A program made the translations under genes and the position numbers. Of a stretch of DNA of 64,000 bases, positions 1 through 10,300 are shown one piece after another. Source of the stretch: Liolophura sinensis (Eukaryota; Mollusca; Polyplacophora; Chitonida; Chitonidae); assembly GCF_032854445.1 (NCBI RefSeq), contig NC_088305.1, positions 9,615,606-9,679,605 of the forward strand, in the 5' to 3' direction. A model generated the notes under the pieces. The model ran no database searches. It was not told where the DNA came from and was given only the letters and a program-made list of their open reading frames with translations. Positions within the stretch are counted from its first letter, which is position 1; each line of letters begins with the position of its first letter.

Positions 1-1798
1 ACAGGGGATACTCCTAGGCTGAACAATGGTAATTCTGTGAAAGGTGCGCTAATACGGCCTAAGTTAATTTCTTTATTAAGTTATTCGCCTACCAGGGTTG
101 CACATTTACTTGCCGATTTACGATTTTTACACTCTAGACGCACACGGGGACCAGAATAGTTAAGGCTAAATCGTTCACGAAAACCAGTTGACAATAGTGT
201 GGCAGCTTCAGTATCGGATATAGAGCTAGGTAACTATCCAGATCCTCGGGTTTGATAGGAGAATGTCCTAGTGCCCAAAAATTGAGCGTTGGCGGGACGG
301 GACCGCTGAGAGACATAGTGGTTTCGAATCCCATTGAATATGTGCTTGGGAAGTGCAGGGTGGGATGGTTGATATCGAAATGTTGGTCGAAATGTACCAG
401 ACTGTAAAACTACAGCAAGATGTCTAAGGCAGGTAACGGCTGGGTGATTGTCGATTACCATTTACATGCATGCAAGTAAGGACAAAGGTGTTTCAGACAA
501 GAGCTGATGTTGTTTTGCAGGTAGCATTTTGCTTGCGCTGGTTGTGAACTAGGATCAGCTCGATACCCGGTTGCAGAGCCCATGTAGATAAACAATAATT
601 CCGTGTCTACCACCGCCCAAGAATTAGAAGGATTGACTGCTTTCCTTAAACTATACTGCATGTGGTATTCTTTCCACGCAGTGGCCCCCGGTTGACACCC
701 AAACGGATTGTATGCACATACCTCAGCAATCCCCGGGCTGCTCCAGGCTGAGCCTCGAGATAAATATCCATAAAAATTATGAAATCATCAAATCATCTGT
801 CAAAAGTATCTGTCTTTCGAGGATTTACATCTTTTGTGACTATGTCCCCAAACTTATTTAACGTAAGTCGTTTCTCAAACTTAACACCATGATTAACTGA
901 TAATAAGATTGCCAAGTCGACATACCGGCCTTTAATAATTTTTTTTTGTTTTATGCATAACTAAACCAGGCGCATCGCAAGATACGACTGGTTTGGGCTG
1001 GTCGCAAGTGACAGGTGGATAGGCATGTACATCAGGTGGTTTGTCCCATGGGTGCTAGTCACCGGAATAACATTGTCGCTTGTGGGCTCAACTACATGAA
1101 ATCTGAGACTGCCGACCGTGATGAAAATTTAGGCCTGCTTATTGCAGTGGGAGCGATGCCATCCCTAGACTTAGACTTTGGTGTTGGCATGCTGACACAT
1201 TGAAGATATTAGTACATGGAAAATGAAAATAATCTTAATTATAAACGGTTCTCAATATAACGTACATAACAATATAAAAGTATACGTGGGATGTATGCCT
1301 AGAACAGACACACTTGAGAGATTGGAAAAATTTAACCTTGTTTCAAAACATCGTTCAATTGTTGTAATATATCCATCAAGCTACGTAACTATATTTATCA
1401 AAACATAAAAAGTATGCAAACTTCACGTCAGTTTACACTTCATCTTAAAGTGCAAAGAAGCAAAGTTCTGTCGTTGCGGGAAAGCAACTATATGGAACAA
1501 CTGTACTGGCCCTAGTGACAAGGGAGACTACTCCAAACAAAGCAGGCTACAAGGTGCCCCGGAGAGACAAGGGAGACCACTCTATATTAAAGTGCCAAAT
1601 TATCTCCTTTCAATAATATCAGATATTTCTTATGAAAGAAATAGCCTTTATATTATTCTCTTGCATTTTATGAATAATACGTCACCAGTTTGCCGACAAG
1701 ATTTCGCCGCAAATTGAGTAATAAACTGTAATACAGCTTAGACTTAAACACTTTCTTCTGTATTGCATGGTTTACGACCTGTACCACATCGGTTTGAG
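1..1798. other. Non-coding stretch upstream of the GPCR exon array
   Basis: I see no exon with family motifs here on either strand. The short open frames have no recognisable domains and no convincing flanking splice sites. Because the downstream GPCR exons (5356-6487) encode only TM6 to the C-terminus, this stretch is most likely intron of that gene, with the TM1-TM5 exons lying before the window. That placement is inferred, not seen. Confidence 0.5.
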
Positions 1799-4700
1799 GA
1801 AGCTGGTCAAATTCATACTAGTGTTAATCCCCCAATACGGAGTGATGTATATCCCTTTTTCTACACTTCTCTTTCAGGAAGCTGGCTAAATTCATACTAG
1901 TGCTGATCCCTCGATTCGGCGTCATGTATATCACCTTTTCTACATTTCTCTTTTAGGAAGCTGGATAAATAGATACTAGTGCTGATCCCTCCTTTCGGCG
2001 TTGTGTATGTCCCCTTTTCTACATTTCTCTTTCAGGAAGCTGGCTAAATTCATACTGGTGCTAATCCCTCTATTCGGCGTTATCTATATCACCTTTTCCA
2101 CATTTGTGTTTCCAGAAGATGGCCAAATTCATACTAGTGCCAATCCCTCTATTCGGCGTCATGTATACCACCTTTTCTACGCCTCTCTTTCAGGAAGCTG
2201 GCTAAATTCATACTGGTGCTAATCTCTCTATTCGACGTCATGCATATCACCTATTCTACACGTCTCTTTCAGGTAGCTGGCTAAATTCATACTATTATAG
2301 ACGAATCCCTCTATTCGGCGTTATGTATATCACTTTTTCGACATTTGTGTTTCGGGAAGCTGGCCAAATTCATACTGGTGCTAATCCCTCTATTCGGCGT
2401 CATGTATATCACCTTTTCCACATTTGTGTTTCCAGAAGCTGGCCAAATTCATACTAGTGCTAATCCCTCCTTTCGGCGTCATGTATACCACCTTTTCTAC
2501 GCCTCTCTTTCAGGAAGCTGGCCAAATTCATACTGGTGCTAATCCCTCTATTCGGCGTCATGTATATCACCTATTCCACATTTGTGTTTCCGGAAGCTGG
2601 CCAATTCATACTAGTGCTAATCCCTCCTTTCGGCGTCATGTATACCACCTTTTCTACGCCTCTCTTTTAGGAAGCTGGCCAAATTCATACTGGTGCTAAT
2701 CCCTCTATTCGGCGTCATGTATATCACCTATTCCACATTTGTGTTTCCGGAAGCTGGCCAAATTCCTACTAGTGCTAATCCCTCCTTTCGGCGTCATGTA
2801 TACCACCTTTTCTACGCCTCTCTTTCAGGAAGCTGGCCAAATTCATACTGGTGCTAATCCCTCTATTCGGCGTCATGTATATCACCTATTCCACATTTGT
2901 GTTTCCGGAAGCTGGCCAAATTCATACTAGTGCTAATCCCTCCTTTCGGCGTCATGTATACCACCTTTCTACGCCTCTCTTTTAGGAAGCTGGCCAAATT
3001 CATACTGGTGCTAATCCCTCTATTCGGCGTCATGTATACCACCTATTCCACATTTGTGTTTCCGGAAGCTGGCCAAATTCAAACTAGTGCTAATCCCTCC
3101 TTTCGGCGTCATGTATACCACCTTTTCTACGCCTCTCTTTCCGGAAGCTGGCCAAATTCATACTGGTGCTAATCCCTCTATTCGGCGTCATGTATACCAC
3201 CTTTTCCACATTTGTGTTTCCGGAAGCTGGCCAAATTCATACTGGTGCTAATCCCTCCTTTCGGCGTCATGTATACCACCTTTTCTACGCCTCTCTTTCA
3301 GGAAGCTGGCCAAATTCATACTGGTGCTAATCCCTCTATTCGGCGTCATGTATATCACCTATTCCACATTTGTGTTTCCGGAAGCTGGCCAAATTCATAC
3401 TAGTGCTAATCCCTCCTTTCGGCGTCATGTATACCACCTTTTCTACGCCTCTCTTTCAGGAAGCTGGCCAAATTCATACTGGTGCTAATCCCTCTATTCG
3501 GCGTCATGTATATCACCTATTCCACATTTGTGTTTCCGGAAGCTGGCCAAATTCCTACTAGTGCTAATCCCTCCTTTCGGCGTCATGTATACCACCTTTT
3601 CTACGCCTCTTTTTCAGGAAGCTGGCCAAATTCATACTGGTGCTAATCCCTCTATTCGGCGTCATGTATATCACCTATTCCACATTTGTGTTTCCGGAAG
3701 CTGGCCAAATTCATACTAGTGCTAATCCCTCCTTTCGGCGTCATGTATACCACCTTTTCTACGCCTCTCTTTTAGGAAGCTGGCCAAATTCATACTGGTG
3801 CTAATCCCTCTATTCGGCGTCATGTATATCACCTATTCCACATTTGTGTTTCCGGAAGCTGGCCAAATTCATACTAGTGCTAATCCCTCCTTTCGGCGTC
3901 ATGTAATCCACCTTTTCTACGCCTCTCTTTCAGGAAGCTGGCCAAATTCATACTGGTGCTAATCCCTCTATTCGGCGTCATGTATATCACCTATTCCACA
4001 TTTGTGTTTCCGGAAGCTGGCCAAATTCATACTGGTGCTAATCCCTCTATTCGGCGTCATGTATACCACCTTTTCCACATTTGTGTTTCCGGAAGCTGGC
4101 CAAATTTATACTGGTGCTAATCCCTCCTTTCGGCGTCATGTATACCACCTTTTCTACGCCTCTCTTTCAGGAAGCTGGCCAAATTCATACTGGTGCTAAT
4201 CCCTCTATTCGGCGTCATGTATATCACCTATTCCACATTTGTGTTTCCGGAAGCTGGCCAAATTCATACTAGTGCTAATCCCTCCTTTCGGTGTCATGTA
4301 TACCACCTTTTCTACGCCTCTCTTTCAGGAAGCTGGCCAAATTCATACTGGTGCTAATCCCTCTATTCGGCGTCATGTATATCACCTATTCCACATTTGT
4401 GTTTCCGGAAGCTGGCCAAATTCATACTAGTGCTAATCCCTCCTTTCGGCGTCATGTATACCACCTTTTCTACGCCTCTCTTTCAGGAAGCTGGCCAAAT
4501 TCATACTGGTGCTAATCCCTCTATTCGGCGTCATGTATATCACCTATTCCACATTTGTGTTTCCGGAAGCTGGCCAAATTCCTACTAGTGCTAATCCCTC
4601 CTTTCGGCGTCATGTATACCACCTTTTCTACGCCTCTCTTTTAGGAAGCTGGCCAAATTCATACTGGTGCTAATCCCTCTATTCGGCGTCATGTATATCA

Positions 4701-5355
4701 CCTATTCCACATTTGTGTTTCCGGAAGCTGGCCAAATTCATACTAGTGCTAATCCCTCCTTTCGGCGTCATGTATACCACCTTTTCTACGCCTCTCTTTC
4801 AGGAAGCTGGCCAAATTCATACTGGTGCTAATCCCTCTATTCGGCGTCATGTATATCACCTATTCCACATTTGTGTTTCCGGAAGCTGGCCAAATTCATA
4901 CTAGTGCTAATCCCTCCTTTCGGCGTCATGTATACCACCTTTTCTACGCCTCTCTTTCAGGAAGCTGGCCAAATTCATACTGGTGCTAATCCCTCTATTC
5001 GGCGTCATGTATATCACCTATTCCACATTTGTGTTTCCGGAAGCTGGCCAAATTCATACTAGTGCTAATCCCTCCTTTCGGCGTCATGTATACCACCTTT
5101 TCTACACCTCTCTTTCAGGAAGCTGGCTAAATTCATATTAGTGCTAATCCCTCTATTCGGGGTTATCTATATCACCTTTTCTACATTTGTGTTTCCGGAA
5201 GCTGGACAAATTCACACTTGTACTATTCCCTCTGTTCGGCGTCATGTATATCACTTTTTCTACATTTCGGTTTCAGGAAGCTGGCTGAATTTATACTAGT
5301 GCTAATCTCTCTATTCGGCGTCATGAAAATCACCTTTTCTACATTTCTGTTTCAG
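1799..5355 (+). repeat. 79-bp tandem array made of duplicated GPCR intron/exon boundary
   Basis: About 45 head-to-tail copies of a 79-bp unit. In the middle of the array they form an alternating 158-bp dimer; starts at 3054, 3212, 3370 and 3528, and at 4239 and 4397, are 158 bp apart. Each unit has about 55 bp that translate as the start of class B1 GPCR TM6 (KLAKFILVLIPLFGVMYI), followed by about 24 bp of pyrimidine-rich intron-like sequence. In half of the units this ends in a good 3' splice site (CTCTCTTTCAG or CTTTTAG). In the alternate unit type it ends TTTCCG, so the acceptor AG is lost. The array runs straight into the genuine exon at 5356, which carries the same boundary, so the unit arose by tandem duplication across that acceptor. 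Edge copies (1799-2300 and 5100-5355) are more diverged than central ones. The unit is 79 bp, not a multiple of three, so read-through frames close after 60-90 residues. The short open frames inside it are not genes. Confidence 0.93.
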
Positions 5356-5494
5356 GAAGTTGGCCAAATTTACACTGGTATTAATCCCTCTATTCGGCGT
5401 CATGTACATCATATTCGTGGCTTTCCCGCCGGACCTTCCAGAAGAAACGGAAACACCATACCTTTACGCAGAAATGTTTATTAACTCCTTCCAG
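5356..5494 (+). CDS. Class B1 GPCR, exon coding TM6-ECL3-start of TM7
   Basis: This is an internal exon of a secretin-family (class B1) seven-transmembrane peptide-hormone receptor, a plasma-membrane receptor that signals through heterotrimeric G proteins. A pyrimidine tract and TTTCAG precede it and GTAAGA follows. It enters in phase 2 (the G completes an Arg-like codon) and leaves in phase 0, giving 46 codons. It reads KLAKFTLVLIPLFGVMYI (TM6, with the family LxPLFGV motif), then an extracellular loop PPDLPEETETPYLY, then AEMFINSFQ (start of TM7; NSFQG is a hallmark of PTH/secretin-type receptors). The loop and the EMxxNSFQG stretch look most like the PTH receptor branch, but CRH-, PDF- or PACAP-type receptors cannot be excluded. 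Its own acceptor is the last copy of the 79-bp array, so about 45 decoy boundary copies precede it. Only this copy continues into TM7 in the right frame. Confidence 0.88.
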
Positions 5495-5775
5495 GTAAGA
5501 GATATAGCTACTCAAGTTCAATCGGTCACATTATTTAATAATTTGTTGATTTATTGATCTATTTGTCACTTATCGCAATCCGATCTAGACTTTTTCATTT
5601 TTATGATGGCAGTCAGTTTTATTGGTGGAAGAAACAAAAGTGCCTGGTGTAAACAACGGACCTTTGGCAAGTGGCGGACTAACTTCCCCACAAGCGACAT
5701 ACAGAAAAGCACATGTACCGTATTTGTGGAAGACAAGAGGTCTTTGCTAAAACATTCTTTATTTTATTTTTGAAG

Positions 5776-5817
5776 GGCTTTCTGTTGGCACTGCTGTTCT
5801 GCTTTCTAAACGAAGAG
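5776..5817 (+). CDS. Class B1 GPCR, 42-nt TM7 exon
   Basis: A 42-nt micro-exon bounded by TTTTTGAAG and GTGAGT, phase 0 at both ends, encoding GFLLALLFCFLNEE. It joins the previous exon to give NSFQGFLLALLFCFLNEE, the classic end of TM7 in class B1 receptors (family pattern NSFQGFxVxxxYCFxNxEV). A separate 14-codon exon at exactly this place is a known trait of this family in vertebrates. That supports both the gene call and the exon boundaries. It is too short to be found as an open frame. Confidence 0.9.
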
Positions 5818-6097
5818 GTGAGTGCTTTGCAATGGAACACCCTGTAATTGCCTTCAGATTGCGCATGAACAATGTCAACGTGACGTTATTCAGTGACATC
5901 GCGTCTTTTCTCTCTGTACATACTCTTTCGGAATTCATAATACAAAAGCTTTACTGTCGTAATTGTTTTTTGCCAGATTTTTATTCCCGGGGACTAAAAT
6001 TTCACGCAAAAATAGAACTCGTCCACGTCAGCCCGTATTTATTTAGCAGTCTATAAATATTGCGAAATTATTGTTGCTTTTTTCCATTGATCCTCAG

Positions 6098-6487
6098 GTC
6101 CATCTCGAGCTGAAGAAGATTTGGACGCGCCACAAGATGAGACGGCGGGATAGCTACCTTCTCACGAGATCCTTCGTTGTTTCTTCGACTGTGCACGCGT
6201 CTAGCCGCCGAAAGGGATCCGCCTTACGTCAGGGCTACGATACCGACTCGATCGGCAACCACCACGCCACGGTAATCGTCAAGGGAGATAAGCCATCATC
6301 ACATTTGCCGGGCAAGCCCAGAGATCAGCATTACGAGATGAAGACAGTGTGTAATGGAAAAGCTCAGAAGGGTCGACGAAAGGTGTATTCGTTTAGCAGG
6401 CGAGACCAAGGTTCTAACGGATTATCTCCCCTCCATTCAGATCGCTCGCAGAGTGACGACTCAAAACACAAACCGGAAGCTGTGTGA
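6098..6487 (+). CDS. Class B1 GPCR, last exon: cytoplasmic tail and stop
   Basis: This terminal exon starts after TCCTCAG in phase 0 and runs 129 codons to TGA at 6485-6487. It opens with VHLELKKIWTRHK, the helix-8 segment (family pattern EVQxELKRxWxRW), so the junction reads FLNEE-VHLELKKIW. The rest is a polar, basic, serine-rich cytoplasmic tail with several Arg/Lys clusters (RRRDS, SRRKGS, KGRRKVYS) of the type phosphorylated by kinases and bound by arrestins. It ends PEAV. The frame from 5356 through the three exons is uninterrupted, so this end of the receptor looks intact. The extracellular hormone-binding domain and TM1-TM5 are not in the window. PTH-receptor-like is the best subfamily guess; the tail itself is not diagnostic. 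Confidence 0.87.
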   Translation, partial: VHLELKKIWTRHKMRRRDSYLLTRSFVVSSTVHASSRRKGSALRQGYDTDSIGNHHATVIVKGDKPSSHLPGKPRDQHYEMKTVCNGKAQKGRRKVYSFSRRDQGSNGLSPLHSDRSQSDDSKHKPEAV

Positions 6488-7313
6488 CTGGTTTACATTT
6501 ATCATATTTATACTGTTGAATGGAGTTTTTTATCTGGCCGAATGGTTAACAATTTAAAAGCGTCTGTGATTTGTGACATAGTGAATATTGCGTGAATATA
6601 GTAGGATTTCGAGAATTATGAAATATGACACAAAGCCACAAGTGAATTTATACACACAGGAAAGCGACGGATTTGATTTTACGTAGTTACGAGCCTATGA
6701 AAGTGTGCCCGTTAACTACCCTAAACCGGTGAAATGTAAATAATCTATGATCTTCACCTCACTGTGTCATACCATCAGGTACCCGTGACATCATCACTGC
6801 TGAAAAAAGCACTACTTACATTTTGTGTTTTGTGCATCGTAAATCGCTCAGATAAGAAACCGGGAACGTGTTCGTTCTATCAACTCATCACGTCTCCGGA
6901 AGAAATCGATGAAAGGATAAGTAGCAGTGATATAAAAGGATACTTGCGAATTCGCCGTTCTCCGGAGGACAAACGTACTACAGGAGGTAACATTTATTCA
7001 AGCTTTATCATAATCACGATTATGAAACTTGACATATCAGTATTAAAATGGGGATTATTTCTTCTATCAGGGCTAGGGGAAAATAACTCCAAACAAACTG
7101 TCTTCTAATTGCTTCTGGTTAGTTCAGTAATCTGCCCAGTAAGGTAGTGGGATCGAATTCAACACGCACAAGGTCTGAAGGGACATGGGCTGAGGTTGGT
7201 TTGGGTGGGAATTAGATTTGTGGTGCTGTGAGTTTAGCAGTAGCATTCCTTCCCAGGTTCAGTCATTTTGTGTCTACCACAAAAGCATTGCGGCTCGTTC
7301 CTTAATAAATAAA
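6488..7313 (+). other. Probable 3' UTR and flank of the GPCR gene
   Basis: The sequence after the receptor stop has no polyadenylation signal close by. The first clear AATAAA signals lie at 7304-7309 and 7308-7313, so the 3' UTR could be about 0.8 kb. A possible separate exon (6771-6986) lies inside this stretch and is listed on its own. Confidence 0.35.
6771..6986 (+). CDS. Possible exon of a small secreted or peptide-precursor protein (tentative)
   Basis: I do not recognise this. An open stretch is bounded by ACCATCAG and GGAG/GTAACA, which fit an acceptor and a donor. It translates to a hydrophobic start (SSLLKKALLTFCVLCIVN) and a charged part with basic pairs (YLRIRRSPEDKR), the layout of a signal sequence followed by processing sites. 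There is no in-frame ATG: the frame upstream is closed by TAA, so it would have to be an internal exon. It sits downstream of the receptor stop, in what may simply be 3' UTR. Chance is a real alternative, because the sequence has no family motif. Confidence 0.18.
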
Positions 7314-10300
7314 AAGGTGGAATCGTGTCTGCCTTGATTGCATGGAACAGTCAGTTATGTATGAGTTTAATATTTAGCCCAGTAATGTTACCAGTCTTAT
7401 CCCATTTCGACAAAGGTTCATAACTGTCATTTTTGGAAAGTTTTCTTACACATGGCCCTGCTGACTGCTTTCTAACACGGACAAAGACCCCCTCCCCGCA
7501 CCTGAAATAAAAGAAAAAACTATGAAAAAGAAATCGTTTTTTTCCTTGACTGCATGGAACAATCAATATGCACTGGAGTACTTAGATGGAAAAATCATAT
7601 GACGAAAGCATAATATTCGTCTCTCTGAATAAACTTGTGGTAATATACATTTAAAAAAATTCAATTTCATCTCTTCACTCTCAAGATTTGTTTTAAAAGA
7701 AAATACCTTCCTTGGGTTTAAATCCTTTTAAAGCTGACTGCCTTCTAACATGGACAAAGACCCCTACCCCCGACTTGAACTAAAAGATAAAAGTAACAAA
7801 AATAGATTTATTAGAAAACGGAATAAGAAGTTTCAAAAGAGTGGCCAAGGAGATTACTTTGTATTATATGGTAACATTCAGAAAAATCTATACTCTGCGT
7901 ATTCGACTGTTTGTAAAATCGAAAACGTTTTGTCTTGCAGAAATCAGTCTGCTTTTCTGGTACACTAACTGATTAACATCCTCGTCAAATTTTCTTCCAT
8001 TTCAGAAAATAAACAGACGGTTTTTTTCCCGCCGAAATCGAGGTGTAAATTTCTTCAACGTGAAACGGTTTGAACTGCCCTTTACATTGTGAGGCAGTAA
8101 CCAACAACACTGCTTCAATCAAAAAGGATTATTGGTCGGTAAAATCTTGTATCTCATCTCAGAATATAATTACATGATGACTGTGCGTGTTTTAGATGAA
8201 AAAACAACGAGAAAGTGAAAGCACAACGTTCTGCGCAGGAATAAATTTCGAAATGTTTATTACGGAATCGGATACCTTTTCGCCTACAATGGCTACACCG
8301 GTCCAAGCCGGATTGACCGCGTGCAACTAGAACCTTCCGGTCAAAGATGAACTTCAAAATGTTTGTTGTGGAATCGGGTACGTTTATGCCGCGCAATGGA
8401 TTGAACATTCTTTTCTTGTACTATATGTATATGGGTAACACGTTAACAATTTTTCAACACATCCTCATCATCAAGAGAGAATGGATAAAAGACTACACAA
8501 CTTTGAACCGACTCACTTTAGAGGAGACCGATTTTCCACTGATGTGCTGTTTTGGGAATAAGTGTGTATAGAGCACTGCACTTACCAAAATTTCAAAAGA
8601 ATCTATTTCACTGTTTCGAGATATGATCGTATATGCATATTTGTCGCCCTTGCATGGTTTTATAGCGCTTCAAAAATTTCACGTTGATTGCCGCATGTGC
8701 TATTGCAGTAATTGTAGAATGAAAACAGTTTTTTTGCACATTTTATGTTTGCACATCATTGTGAGGAGTGGAAATGAAGACCGTTTCAAGAGATGCCCCG
8801 AAGTTTCTTTGAAATTCCACGGTGTACGGTTTTAATAGCCTGAACGGCCAATTTAACACAGAAACCAGCAGACAAACATTTCTGAAAAGACTACAATTCC
8901 TTGACAGAAGAAATAAAACCATGATCCTAGCTTGTCCAATGTATAACAGGGCAGAGGCGCCTCCCATAAAGGTGATATAGTGCTTACACGGAAAGAAAGA
9001 ACGAAAGAAAGAAAGGAAGAAAAAATAAATTAAGTTTCAACAGAAAAACAATTGAAACGTATTTTTACATTAGGAGCCATATTAATAATGTATAGAATGG
9101 TTCATCTCTTCTAGACCATAGATATTCAGTTCCGATTAAAATGTACTTCTATAATGTGTATTTGTCTATAAAAAAAAGCAAATTTGACATTAAATACCAT
9201 TTTAGTGGGCGGAAAAAGTCATTGATAAAAATACATTACAAATATAGTCCGCAAAATCCACAATGCAATCATTTCTCTGCATTTAACTTAGTGAAACAAA
9301 TCTGAAAAGTAAGTAGAGGTACTCAAGATGCAGTTTTCTATGGCCTTTCTGCTTTTTTCCCAGTTTCTGTCATTTTAAATGGTTTTAAAACATTTATTCC
9401 TCACTCCCACATGTGTATGCCCATTGATGTAAGATTTAGATTGATGTTAGAGGAACACATTGTATAATATAATTGATACGTTTGCACCATTGAATCATTT
9501 TATGTAGGTATACATGTCTGGGTTTTCATGTCTTACTTAACAATGTTCATGTATTTGACGAGAAGAAATGAATTCGAGCGTCATTATCAAACACATATTA
9601 TCCGGATTGTCCAATTCTAGAATTCAGCCAAAAAACCTAACGATGTGAAAACTTTGCATGGAATGATTCCTTAGAAACTAAATCTACAAGGGCTTTTGTA
9701 GAATTAGTTATATAATTGAATTACAAAACAGTACTGGAAAGGACGCTGCCCGATTTAAGTATTTTTAAATTGAGTATCGCATGCTGTCTTTGCCAGAAAC
9801 TCATTTTAGTTATAAAACGGTGTATTTTGAAAATGAAGGGTGTGAGTGTGTAAATGTGCTAGTTGTAATTTTGATGGGGTTGTATATACACGTCACAGTG
9901 TTAAGACAGACATATATGAGTATAGGCATGCGCCTTAACGACTTACTGAAGAGCTTACTTTTAATTAGTTACGTATATGTAGTAAGTATCGATGGTGGGT
10001 ATTGTTTATCAAATCTACCATGGACGTTCGATATGGCCATTGTTACAAGCCTATTGCAAGTTATGTTGTTACTTGTCTCTGAAACCTCGTATTATCTCGC
10101 GTTACGTGGCGTTACCTGGTGTTATGTCCTATGATAATTAAAGATACACCTAAGCACATCACTGATTTAGGTTAGTGTGCTGGAGGACATCATGTCTTCA
10201 TTTCCAGGCTCCTTCTAAACTTTTCGTTTTTGAGATGCGTCATTTTCTGAGATTTTGTGGATCTAAGATTGTCTCCGTCCACTCGACATGGTAAATGTAC

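Noticed and set aside
1741-1860. Possible real exon upstream of the first array copy
   Set aside because: The in-frame upstream residues do not resemble the third intracellular loop or TM5 of class B1 receptors, and no acceptor or donor fits; treated as the first, diverged array copy.
2001-5062. Many open frames of 63-91 codons in the 79-bp array
   Set aside because: They are the same repeat read in several frames, starting at TTG/CTG-type codons. They are duplicated exon boundary, not separate genes.
9781-10134. Hydrophobic 117-codon frame
   Set aside because: No family motif, no splice or start context, composition explained by local AT richness.
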